Origin: Orobanche coerulescens
Lineage: Eukaryota > Streptophyta > Magnoliopsida > Lamiales > Orobanchaceae
Direction of reading: 5' to 3'
NCBI GenBank assembly: GCA_033398695.1
Contig: CM065810.1
Coordinates: 139,963,215 to 140,027,214 of the forward strand
Length of the DNA stretch: 64,000 nt
The notes under the pieces were generated by a model. It searched no databases, was not told where the DNA came from, and worked only from the letters and a program-made list of their open reading frames with translations. Each line of letters opens with the position of its first letter. Within the stretch, counting starts at the first letter, position 1. Below are positions 23,055-33,536 of this stretch, piece after piece. The position numbers were made by a program, and so were the translations under genes.

Positions 23055-24625
23055 ATGGCGTCTGCCACCACATCGAAGAGAGCCACTCTCCGAACCTCCA
23101 GACATCATATCCCGGCTCGATCCGAGCCCCAGCTGACGGTAGAGGGTAGCCGCGGCGACGCCAGACTCTCGATCCCGCACCTGAGGGACGGCCCCATCCT
23201 TTCGCTTGACCAGTTCCAAACTGCGGAATAGATCTAGGAGGCTATGGCCATCCTAAAGGAGCGACGGAGAGCATGCGCGGTGCCCACTATAACTCCCTCG
23301 GCCATCCACCGTGTGGGCAAACGGAAGTTCAAAAGGTTACTAGGCGAGCGATTGTCAGAAAGCCTCGAATCGCGAGAAAAGGATCTCACAAGGCGGGACA
23401 ATTCCGTCTTTAGCCGCCTAGGAAGAGATCCATCATGGCGACCGGGGCATTCTGGCCCTAACCACGAGACGATGGAATCCGAGTCCGTCACCAGGAGTTC
23501 GGCCTACCCAACTCCGAACCAATTACAGGTCAGCCGTCTGGCTCCCATCCGCAAACAAATCGAGCCAGGCGGCAAGGAAATCATCGACAGCGGAGCCGGG
23601 GGGTCAGTACTTGATCGCCTCGGCTCCCACTCCGAGCACCTAGCCGCGGGCAGCCAGGCCACGGTGATGGCCGCTATGCAGCGTCAGCTCGACGAGATGA
23701 AAGCGCTCTTGGATACTGGGGCAAGCGCCAGTAGAAAGATGATTGGCCCGACTGAGCCACTCGCGGTCCACATCGAGCTCGCCCCCGTGAAACCAAGGAT
23801 CGCGCCTCCCAAAATACCTCTAGGGAGATCGGACCCCGAGACTCACCTAAGCAAGTTCCGGATTTATATGACCGGGTATGGGGCATCAGACGCGACCAAG
23901 TGCCGAATCTTCCCGTTAACATTAGGCGAGCTGGCCCACATGTGGTACGTCTCACTACCACCACGATCGATCATCTCCTTTGGGAAACTGGCGAGTGACT
24001 TCACGTCATACTTCGCCACCAAGATCGCCAGACCAGAAGGCCCCCACCGCATGATGAAAATCAGGCAGGGGGAAGACGAATCCGACGCAGATTACATCGA
24101 CCGAGTAGATGAAATAGTTCTCACCGACGAGCCCATCAGCGACGAGCTCGCTCTCTACTCAGTCGTGGGGGGATTCTACGGTCATTCACCCATGTTTAGA
24201 CACCTCACAAAGGACATCCCCCCAACCTACGCGATCTTCCGCGCTAAGGCGATGACTTTCTGGCCAGACAGAGGCTGCTCACCCTCCGCTTAGGCGAGGG
24301 AACGCCGCCTCCTGTCCGAAAGACGGCGATCACCAAAACCAAAAAGGCGGTCGCCAATCCACCCGGCGATCACAAGGCCTTCGAGGATGTAGAAGCCCAT
24401 CTCCTCCACAAGTTCAACCGAACTCCGGCCCATATTTTTTATGCCATCAAGGGGCGCGAACCGCTAAACAAGCCAAAGGCGATAAGGGACAACGGTCATC
24501 TGGACCACAATCAATATTGTGCTTACCACAAGAGTCCCGGTCATGACACCAACCAATGCCGCGACCTCCTCAGACAACTCTGGAGATTGTTCGAGGAGGG
24601 CAAGTTGGACAGCTTATTGGCTTAG
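23055..24625 (+). pseudogene. Tat-type gag with CCHC-like finger (element F)
   Basis: ATG at 23055 with ATGGC context. Two TAG stops lie at 23229-23237, where E still reads codons. The frame continues through LGRSDPETHLSKFRIYMTG, SIISFGKLASDF and DYIDRVDEIV, the retrotransposon-gag domain. A frameshift near 24250 follows. In the next frame comes the knuckle CAYHKSPGHDTNQC (24518-24559), spaced C-x2-H-x4-H-x4-C. This Cys-His order, unlike the usual CCHC, is typical of Tat elements. It ends at TAG 24623-24625. Confidence 0.88.
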
Positions 24626-24828
24626 CCGGAGCCCCATCGATCTCCTAACATGGTCGCTCAAGTCGAATGCAAACAGGCCAGAAATCTCATATGAGCTGAC
24701 CCCTCGATCAACCTCGACGACTGTATCTACATGCTTCAATCAAGAGAAGGGAACTTCGGAAGTCTCTCCCCGATTCCCGCCTCATCAAACCAAAGGCTAC
24801 TGCCTGAGCAAACGCTTCGAAAAAAAGG

Positions 24829-25612
24829 ATGACTCGCTCGCCCTATGAAGTTCGTCATCAACATGATGGACCTAGGCAGCGATCGCCTCCCTATCACAAT
24901 GTATACCGTCGAGGATCGTCATCTGACATGACAGTCCGAGGTAGAAAAGTGCCACCATGGTTGCGAAAATCGACGAAATCGACGATCCGTCCATGCAAGG
25001 TTCCTTTGGGCTTTGATCGCTCGCCCTTCATTTAAATACGAGGCGGGCGTAGCCGAAGGACCCTCCAAAAGAAAATCAGAGGATGACTCGCTCGCCCTCT
25101 AAAGTTCGTCATCAACATGAAAAACCTAGGCAGGCTATCTCCTTCCCTTACACAACGTATACCGTCGAGGATCATCATCTGTCATGATGGTCCGAGGTAG
25201 AAGAGTGTCGACATGGTTGTGGAGGATGATGGAACCATTCTCTGTGCCTGTGCAAGGTCCCTTTGGGCCACGATCGCTCGCCCTTCGGTTAAATACGAGG
25301 CGGGTGTAGTCTGAGGGCCCTCCAAAACAGATCTGCGGACACGTTCGCCCGCCCTCAAAGGTCCACCACTTAACATGGTGGGTCCTTCCCGAACAATGCG
25401 ACGCGTCCCTCCCCCCCATCACAATGTATACCATCGCGGGTCGCCATCTTAATGATGGTCCGAGGTAGAAAAGTGCTAACAAGCCGCGGTCGTGGAGTCA
25501 ATTAATCCGACGATGCCCCGCGCAAGGAATCCTCCAGACCAAGACCGCACACCCTTCGTTTAAATACGAGGCGAGGCGCAGCCTATGGAGGACCCTCCCA
25601 ATTAAGTGAGCC
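24829..25612. repeat. Three tandem repeats of about 255-270 bp in F
   Basis: The word AAATACGAGGCG recurs at 25034, 25291 and 25562. GTCATCAACATGA recurs near 24850 and 25110, and CACAATGTATACC-like text recurs in all three units. The copies have diverged. No ORF is conserved across them. Such blocks downstream of coding sequence are known in Tat-group elements and can seed satellite DNA. Confidence 0.8.
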
Positions 25613-26150
25613 GCGAGAACTTAGCCATCAGACGGAATGTCCCTCACGCACAAGACACGGTCGTGGAGATCGGTCCATCGAACTCCGCCATCATGCACGG
25701 TTCCTCAAGACCGAGATGGACGGCCTTCCTCGAGGAATCTGCAAAATTGAAGACCGCTCACTCAACGATTTATTTTCGTCCCCTTGCTTTCACTAAGTGA
25801 ACAAAAACAAAGGGGAAGGGCGGAGCTATGTATACGATGATCGTCCCTATTCAATTACATACGGAGATCGACATTTTTCAGATGTACGTGCAGCGATCGA
25901 ATTTGTTGTAAAATTTATCTATATGAGTTTATCAATTCACTTGGAGCTATACACGCAACAATCTCTCCTCACACATTTGTACAAACTCATGCGAAGACTA
26001 AAAAAAGCAATCATTCAAGCAATAAATCGAAGAAACAAATATTCATTTCATTACTTGGAATATACAAGAGTACATACACGACCGCCCGTAGGCCTAAGTA
26101 CAACAAAGGTACAAAATTACAAAGCTAAAACAAAATAAGGACGTAGAGCC
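25613..26150. other. Non-coding interval of F between tandem repeats and antisense gene
   Basis: Changes from GC-rich to AT-rich at about 25800. It probably contains the 3' untranslated part of the antisense gene. A 113-codon open frame on the plus strand (25797-26138) resembles nothing recognised and is not called as a gene. Confidence 0.5.
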
Positions 26151-27096
26151 TCAGGCCCCTGCCTGGCCTTCGCCCTCAACCGTTAGATCGGCCCGCGACC
26201 CTTCGCCAGCCTCTGGAGCTGCCTCCCCATCCTCCGGAGCATTCGAATGAACAAGATTTTCGGGAGTCGGGTACCAGCTCAAGTCTACGCCGATTTCTGA
26301 GAGGTCCGAGATCGGCACAGAAAAGGCAGGATGAATAGGATGCTCCAACGCGTATGCCTTGAAGTTTTCAGCAAGAGGGCCGCCCTCTATCCCTCCCTTC
26401 TTAGCAGCACGGAGCGATTCAGCAAACGCCATGTAATAAGCAAACTCGCTGACGAACTCCACGTTGAGAAAGAGATCAACCTCGGTCGCCTCCAGCTTCC
26501 CTTTCAACTCCGCGACCGCCTGTTGCGCACCCTGGAGCTCGGGCTCTTTAGCGGCCGTCTCTCCCCTCGACGACGCCAGCTCGCTAGTCAGCCGAGCGAC
26601 GGGCACCTTCAGCTGATCGGCCTCCTCCTGAGCGGCAGCATACGACCGACGGGCATCTATCATCTGGTCCTGAAAACGGTCGACCGTCGCCTGGGCTCGC
26701 TCGAAATCCTATCTCGCCAGCTCAAGTTCCTGACTTGCCCGCTTAGCTTCATCCAAGGAGTCCTTCTCCATAGCCACGATCCTGTCAGCAAACTCGGAGT
26801 TTTGTTTCTAAGCTGCCTCGAGGTCCGCCTGAAAACGGGAAGTAGAAGGACGCCCTTCGAACTCCTTCACAGCCTCGGCAGCCATCGTCGTCGCCTGGAG
26901 AGAGAGAGCGAATGCAGCCTGCATCGTGTTCCCGGATCGCTGGCGGGCGATCGCATCCAAGTCGGTCGTCCAAGCCTTCAGCAGAGCAGAAACAGCCCAG
27001 TTGACGTATCGCGGGACATCACAGGCCTGGCGAGGAGATCGGCTCGCCAGGAAATCCAATACCAGCGGCGGGCAAGCTGGGTTAGTGCTACGGATC

Positions 27097-27168
27097 CTGC
27101 ATCAAACAACAAAGAGTTAGCACATCTCCCACGCAAGTAACGAAACTCAGCAAGCAAGCAAAGTCTAC
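27097..27168 (-). other. Intron 3 of the antisense gene (72 bp)
   Basis: Starts GTAGACTTTG and ends GTTTGATGCAG. The exon 3 end frame (GKPYFGRDPEKAE) and the exon 4 frame (PPLVLDFLASR) match only if this intron is removed. Confidence 0.75.
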
Positions 27169-27558
27169 CTCTCGGCTTTCTCGGGATCGCGACCAAAGTA
27201 CGGTTTCCCGCGAGGGGTCTCGGACTCGGCGATCGCTATTTCTCGCAAGAAAGCCGCAGAAGGCGTAGGCTCATCCGCCGGGGGGACTGCGGTGAGCAGA
27301 GGCACGGCGATCGGCACCTCACCAGTAGGGGCAGAGGCGGGAGATTCTCCCGACCTCTGTCGCGGTTCGGACGGAGTCCCTCCTCCCGAACCTCCTCCTC
27401 CGCTGCGATCGGCTCTACATTAGGCCTCACCTTCGGAATTAAAGGTAGCGCCACCGGAGGAATCCTACTTGACTTCTTCTGGCGCAGGCGACTCAAACCT
27501 CCGGGGTTCGACATAGCAATCTCCGGCGGAGGCTCCAATAAGCGAGGTAAGTAGACCT

Positions 27559-27645
27559 CTGCAAGAAGGAACAATCAAACAACAATTAGATACATTCCTC
27601 AAACAGGACGATCGCCAAGCAAAAGGAGGTCGTAGAAATTCATAC
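27559..27645 (-). other. Intron 2 of the antisense gene (87 bp)
   Basis: Starts GTATGAATTT and ends TTCCTTCTTGCAG, with a pyrimidine-rich end. The frame carries on after joining. Confidence 0.75.
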
Positions 27646-27810
27646 CTGGGACTGAAAGATGTCTCGGGAAACGGAACAATCGAGCAGACAGCCAACGACT
27701 CTCTTTGTTAATCCGGCGAGCGTCTAAGTCGTCGTCCGGAAGACTTCGTATCCGCTCCTAGACGACCAGAAAATCAAAAGGTAGCTCGTCGGCTGCTGGA
27801 ATGTGGAAAC

Positions 27811-27879
27811 CTGCAAAAGGAAGACCAAATTAGATCAGTTCAGAGCATATCCGAACAAAGGGAGAGTCAGAACCCTTAC
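27811..27879 (-). other. Intron 1 of the antisense gene (69 bp)
   Basis: Minus strand starts GTAAGGGTTC and ends CCTTTTGCAG. It splits a Gly codon; the downstream exon continues in frame. Confidence 0.75.
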
Positions 27880-28764
27880 CCGGATTCCTCTCCCTAAAGC
27901 TAGTGGGAATATCCAGCTCGCCCGTGGGATTGTCGCTCGCTGATGCCTTCCATGCACCGCCGAACCAGAACCATTTCGCCGGATCGACCCACACCTTGTT
28001 CGGAACCCCAATGATCACCCGACCGGAATGGCCTTGGATATGATAGCTGCCGACAGACCCCTTCTGAACCGTCAGCTTGAATAAGTGGTTCATCTACGAT
28101 GGCGAGGGATGGCGGTACAGTCGGTTATCTCCGAACAAGGTGAGGGCACAGACGATCTGGAGCCAGGCGTTCGGCGTTAGCTGAAGCGGCGCCACGTTCC
28201 AAACAGACAACAAATGGGAGACAACAAACGACAGAGGGAACCGTAGCCAGGTCTCTATTATCGCCTCATTCACGGCGACCATACCCTCCGGGGGTTGGTC
28301 AGCTCGCTTGCTCTCGGCCAACCTCTCCATGATTTCAGCGAAGGCTAAATAGGCTTGGCCAAAAGCACTATGCTACTCCCAATATGCCTTCACCACCATA
28401 TCCTTCTCCGCCAGCCTACGCTTCTGCTTAGCCGCCGCCTCCCTGGAAAGGTCGGCCTCGTTGAACAGTGCCTCAACTTTCGTGGGATCTATACCGGCCC
28501 GGATAGCCTCAGCAGCCGTCTCCACATGGAATTCCATGGAGGAGCCTCCCCGGACAGTCGAAGTCCCGGCGGTAGAGGCGATGTCTATTCCAGATGATAA
28601 AGATACTCCAGACATTCTCGAATCAAGAAGAGGAGAAAAGGAGTGTTTCTTACCGAGGGTGGGGTCGATCGACGATCAGCAGTCAAAGCTTCAGAAAATT
28701 CTTCGGCAGTATTCTTCTTCTCCGATGAGATCGCATAAGGTTCTCAACACTATAGCCCAGCCCC

Positions 28765-28772
28765 TTTTTATA
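28765..28772 (-). promoter_or_regulatory. TATA box of the antisense gene
   Basis: Minus strand CCTATAAAAAGGGG, 150 bases before the ATG at 28615. The 28616-28764 interval would be leader. The rest of 28773-29135 shows nothing coding and contains the polypurine-like GAGAGAGCTGGGG before the 3' LTR. Confidence 0.6.
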
Positions 28773-29135
28773 GGAGAAGACATGGGCTTCCGCGCAAATA
28801 AGGAGAATCTCGGGGACCGAAGTGCAACCATCGCAATTAATGCCTCCCTTGAAACCCGCGTACGCGTCGTTTCAAGGACACACCAGACGAGGAGTCGTAA
28901 ATAAACCATCGGTCTCCCCCAAAAGGAACCCGACACGTGCCCCGGAGACTTTTCCACGACCGCTATCACTTCCAGCTCATTTCAGCGACCGACCAGGTCA
29001 TCCAAATTCAAAACCAATCCGCTCGGAGATAATCGCCAGTGCCGAAAAATGCTGAGTCACTCGTCAAAGTTAAGCGATCGCCAGTAGAACCACCTCACCC
29101 CATGTTTCCAACATCGGAGAGAGCTGGGGTGCAAT

Positions 29136-30235
29136 TGTTGTGCGGCGATTTGTACCCCTCGACGGCGATCGGAATAAGGACCGAGCGACCGAGTCCACAA
29201 CCAAATGAGCTACGGCGAACTTGTCAAATGAAGGCAACAGTACACTTTCGAGTATCTAGCGATCGACTCCCAAGGCGATCGCCTTTTGGCACCTAGCGAT
29301 CGACTCTGGTGCCCGACCTAGGACGACCGTCCTGTGCCACGAACAAGACCTTCGTCCGTCAAAGTCTACGAAGACTGGATCTCAAAGCAAGCGCCCGTGT
29401 GCAGACCCGCGAAAGGCGCCGCAAAACATGGATCGTTGACCACATCCTGTCACCACCTTCTCACCTACCGACAGATCCGCCGAAAGGTACAAGGTGGGAT
29501 CTCCCAGAACAGTGACTCAAGACGCGTGCAGACTTCTCATTGGTCCGCACAGCCGGCTGCCAGCAACAGCCGCGGACTTTAAGGAGACCAACCCATGTGC
29601 TAAAGACGATCGCCTGCTTATTATAATACAGCAGAGGCGATCGCCCAGCAACTCCCAGTGCTATAAATAGAGAACCTCCAGCAACTGGAAAAAGGTTCCT
29701 CTCAGTTCCTCTCTTCGTAAAATACATTGGCAAAAAGTTCACAACTCTCTCCTCTCGGGCTTTCTCTCTCTGGAACCCATTAAGGATTTCTCTCTCAGCA
29801 CCTCTTCACCAAAAGACGGTCGGCAGAGGCAAGAACTCCCTACAGTTCAGGTTTAAAGAGATTCATAAGTCCTGGAGCTCAGACGTTCAACTAATACACA
29901 CTGTCAGAGACCGTCGATCTCTCACAGTCGTCACAGCACCCCATCGTTGTTACAAGAACTCATAGAGCATCACATCTGGTTCTTCCGGCAATCTTCACAC
30001 TCGATAGCTAAGATAACTAGGGTCTTTACACTCATTGTAATTGCACTCTAACATTAATATTTGTACTCCAAAGTATTTGTATTAATAATATCTCGCGAGA
30101 GCATTCAAGCACGGGACCAACAACCCCAGCAAATCTTGTGTTATTCACTTTTCCCATGGACGTTCTCTCGCACTTTGTTTGCTACTCATCCACTCCAGCA
30201 ATATCTATCTCCGGATAATATTTTGGGTAGCAACA
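29136..30235 (+). repeat. 3' LTR of F
   Basis: Direct repeat of the 5' LTR. It keeps more intact GCGATCGC and CGATCG words (for example near 29257-29285 and 29607-29643) than the 5' copy. It ends GGGTAGCAACA. Confidence 0.93.
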
Positions 30236-30240
30236 GGCGT
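30236..30240. repeat. Target-site duplication GGCGT, right of F
   Basis: Identical to 21820-21824. Only two bases (AT) separate it from the first base of element C. Confidence 0.92.
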
Positions 30241-30242
30241 AT
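30238..30242. repeat. Target-site duplication CGTAT, left of C
   Basis: Overlaps the F duplication by three bases. Its partner at 42395-42399 reads AGTAT, one mismatch. Confidence 0.65.
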
Positions 30243-31493
30243 TGTTGGGATAAACAATCGCTGTATCGAAAGTTTTGATAGAGTGTTTTGATAATGTGCC
30301 AATCCATCATACAACAAGCAGCTGTATCGAAAAGTCAATCGAAGTTGTTGACTCTGTATCGAAGATCTTTCCATAGCGCCAGAATACAACGAGCCTTCGT
30401 GTTGCCAAGTTACAGCAACAAAGTCTAGGTAAACGCCAAGTATGGAAGTTGTCCTGAATACAGCATCTTTCCATACAGCATCGAACTACTCCTATATGCC
30501 TACAGCATAATTGGATACAGCATTCACATCGAAACAGGACTGAAGACCGTTTGGAAAAGGAATCTTTGTTATTCTCTAAAGTCAAGTCTCGTTTGATAAA
30601 GAAGTATTTAAATACTGAAAGGATAAAGTATTTAAATACTGAAAGCCGACAGAGATCTTCAAACCACGGAATATCCGGATCATGGTCTACTTAAGTCAAC
30701 AATCTAAGTTGTCATGGAATGTTGCTCAACAGATCTATTACCGATGGATATATTCAGAAGGCTATATATATCTCCAGAGTTTGAAGATCATACACACATA
30801 TATTCAGACGAACACAAGAAAATATCTGTGAAACAACAACCAACAAGTGCTTACACGAATATTCAGAGCAAACATATTTCTTCAAGTATACTGCATATTC
30901 CGAGAGAAGAAATATCAAAGTGCTCAACCTTGAACAACACATTATCAGCAGAAGATCGATAAAGTCAAGCTGTTGTTCAAACAATCGTTCTATCATTGAA
31001 CAAATCCTTCAGCCCTGTGTGGACTGAGAAAGCATTGCTTTTCCCGAACTGTGTTTGACGGACTTGCATTGAAGAGATAAAGCTTCGGAACTGTGTGTGA
31101 AGAAGTTAGTCAAGTGAAAGCCTAAACCAATCTGTGTGAACGGTTGAAAGCTTCGATCATTGTGTCAATCTGTGTAGACCATACATTGATAGGTTTGATT
31201 ATAAATACGTAGTTGTGTACGTAGTATTTATAATAAACATTTTAACTCCTGTGTGGAGGACCAGTGGATGTAGAGGGGTTTACCTCGAACCACTTTAAAT
31301 ACTATGTCATTTACCTTCTGCATTTACTGTTTTATTATCTGTGATTATTTTAAGTTTACACCTCATATCTAGTTGCTGTATTTACAACAACTTATTTTAA
31401 CAAGACTTCCGCTACGTACTCAAATTTGAATATCGTATAGTTTGTTGTTTAAAACGTTTTCCGAACTATATTTTGTATACTTAGTGGCCAACA
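30243..31493 (+). repeat. 5' LTR of C (1,251 bp)
   Basis: Starts TGTTGGGATAAACAATC and ends TTAGTGGCCAACA. It contains about ten copies of the word ATACAG or its complement CTGTAT, and a direct repeat of AAAGTATTTAAATACTGAAA near 30600-30650. Confidence 0.93.
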
Positions 31494-31495
31494 AG

Positions 31496-31509
31496 TGGTA
31501 TCAGAGCGG
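31496..31509 (+). other. Primer binding site of C
   Basis: TGGTATCAGAGCGG, two bases after the LTR; the first 12 bases complement the 3' end of initiator tRNA-Met. Confidence 0.9.
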
Positions 31510-31604
31510 TTGATTCTAATAATGACCAGTCGCATTTTTGATTGAATCAGATCCTTAAATCACTTATTTTTATAAAACAGTCTTTTTCTTTCATATATTC
31601 TCAT

Positions 31605-33093
31605 ATGGACACATCAATGATCACTAAAGTACCTATGTTCTCTATTAACGAGTTTGACGATTGGAGAATTAGGATGGAGGCTCATCTTGCAGCAATGCAC
31701 GAAGAGATGATTTTTTTCATTCAGGATGGCCCCATAAAGATCATGAAGGTAAATCCGTCCCCAAGGCTTAAAGGCCAGGCTCATGCAGAAATACTTGAGA
31801 AAGAGCGCGAACAATGGACTTCTGATGATAGAAAGCACGCCAACCTCGTTAATGTTGCTAAGAACGCATTATTTATCACTCTTGATAAAGGCACGTCCTC
31901 AAAACATTTGAGTACGATATAGACAGGAGAGAGAAAGCTGAAGAATCTCCTGCCAGGACTATAGCCTTAGCTGCTGTATCGAACCGAAAACACAGCATGC
32001 CAAGTTCATCAAAGCCCACTCATAAGAATGCTGACAGCGACGACGACATCCTGTCGCAAGACGAAATGGTGCTCCTCATGCATAAGTTCAAAAAGTTCAT
32101 CAAGCAGTCGGGAAAGACTCCCTACTGACCCAAGCCTGTTCACAAGGTAAGTACTGAAACTTCCTCTGGTGATGCTAACTTGTGTTATAATTGCAGGAAA
32201 CCAGGACATTACTCAAATAAATGTCCTCATCCCAAAGTTCAAAGGTTGTCGGAAGCCAAGCAACAAGAAAAGGATGAAAGAAGACGTGCTTGGAAAAACA
32301 AGCTCAAGGCCCTGATTGGTGAATCAGAAGCCTCCCCCGCTCCATCTAAATCCGAAGAATGTCTTCAGGTAGTCACTGAAAGTGATTCATCTGACGATGA
32401 TTTTGAAGATAAAGCCTATATGTGCTTTATGGCCAAGGACATTCCGGAAGATGAAGACAGCGATGATGAGGTAAGTTCAACCTCAGCTATTCCTTCCAAT
32501 GCATCTCATACTTTTGCAAACATGATAAATGAGTTTAAAAACGTTCAAATGGCTCATGAGACATTGAAAAATGAAAATATGCAGCTCCAACTTTCTAACT
32601 TAGAGCTAAAAGAAGAAAACGACTTGCTGAAAGTAAACTATGAAAATATGTCTGTTGATTGTGAAAATAGCAAAGTGGAGTATGAAAAACTCATGGAGAG
32701 CAATCATTAACTTGCTCATGAACTAAGTGAGACTAAATCTCATCGTGAAAGCAATACAAATGATTTTTTTCTAATTCAAGCCAAAGTAAAAACTCTCGAA
32801 AAACGAGAAGGAGAAGTTGAGACCATTCTGAAATCTTTTGAGAAATCATCTAAAAGAATGGAAGAAATTTTAAGCGCTGGGCAACATGCTCATGATAAAA
32901 GTGGCTTAGGATACAGCTCATTTTCCATTAAAGGGAAAACTAGTACTGTGTTCGTCAGGGGTGTGGAACCCATTACTGTATCAGAAGAAGTTCCGAGTCC
33001 TGTGAAGGAACCGATTGCACCGCGAACAGCAAAAGCTGCCATTCGCCACCTCACCATATTCCGCATAAATGAATCACCACCATTCAAACTGTA
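31605..33093 (+). pseudogene. Copia gag with zinc knuckle (element C)
   Basis: ATG at 31605 (MDTSMITKVPMFSINEFDDW) opens a segment that stops at 31922. The middle of gag is shortened and broken between 31922 and 32180. The knuckle CYNCRKPGHYSNKC is at 32183-32224. An acidic tract (DSSDDDFEDKAY, EDEDSDDE) and a long coiled coil (NENMQLQLSNLELKEENDLL) follow to 33093, as in SIRE gag. Further stops are at 32708 and 33091. Inactive. Confidence 0.85.
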
Positions 33094-33536
33094 AGGCGCA
33101 TCAACAAAGATGCTCCCGAGCATATCAACAGCCAATAGTCGTTTCGTAAAGAAGGATGTATCCAAATATCAAAGGCCCGCACGACAGTACTTTCAGTACA
33201 GCACGCCTATGTATTAGATACAGAAGCCCCGTCATTCCTCACGACAATAAGTTTCCGCACAGTATCAACAACAGCATTGGGAAACCAACTGGAGACCCAG
33301 AAGGCAAGCTGTTAGGCCGAAGAAAATGGCTCCACCTCCAAGACGGCATTTGTACTGGACTTATAATAACCCTGAATTTTTCATGCATAATAATTATCAT
33401 GGTTATAGCAACTACGTACATGCCCCACGTAGAAATCGCAAATACGGACCTAAACCATCCTAAAGGCACTAACATATATGGACCCAACAATCAAAGGGGA
33501 CTTAAATCTACCTAACTTGTTTGCATATAGGACATT

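Larger units (their letters stand above)
26151..28615 (-). pseudogene. Antisense intron-containing gene in F (putative Tat accessory ORF)
   Basis: Four exons on the strand opposite to gag: 28615-27880, 27810-27646, 27558-27169 and 27096-26151, about 745 codons. Exon 1 has an LRFPLSFVV and QLTPNAWLQI segment and WFWFGGAW. It resembles, from memory, the plant family labelled putative gypsy-type transposon protein. Exon 4 encodes a long coiled coil (QEEADQLKVPVARLTSELAS) and ends with TGA at 26151. Splice junction phases fit on both sides of every intron. Five in-frame stops are all TAG (28373, 28094, about 27755, 26806, about 26707). One frameshift lies in exon 3 between 27240 and 27420. Function unknown. 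Confidence 0.75.
21825..30235 (+). mobile_element. Pol-less Tat-type Gypsy element F with antisense gene
   Basis: An 8,411-bp element with LTRs of 1,101 and 1,100 bp, TG/CA ends and a perfect GGCGT duplication. The interior holds a Tat-type gag, about 0.8 kb of tandem repeats, a non-coding AT-rich stretch and then a multi-exon gene on the opposite strand. No protease, RT, RNase H or integrase motif was seen in any frame, so it would need enzymes from a relative. Hand comparison of about 550 LTR bases gives roughly 6% difference. Confidence 0.9.

Noticed and set aside
25797..26138. 113-codon plus-strand frame in F
   Set aside because: It overlaps the likely 3' part of the antisense gene, is AT-biased and matches no family.
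26331..27140. 269-codon plus-strand frame in F
   Set aside because: It is the reverse of the coiled-coil exon of the antisense gene; the antisense reading has domain character and splice sites, this one does not.
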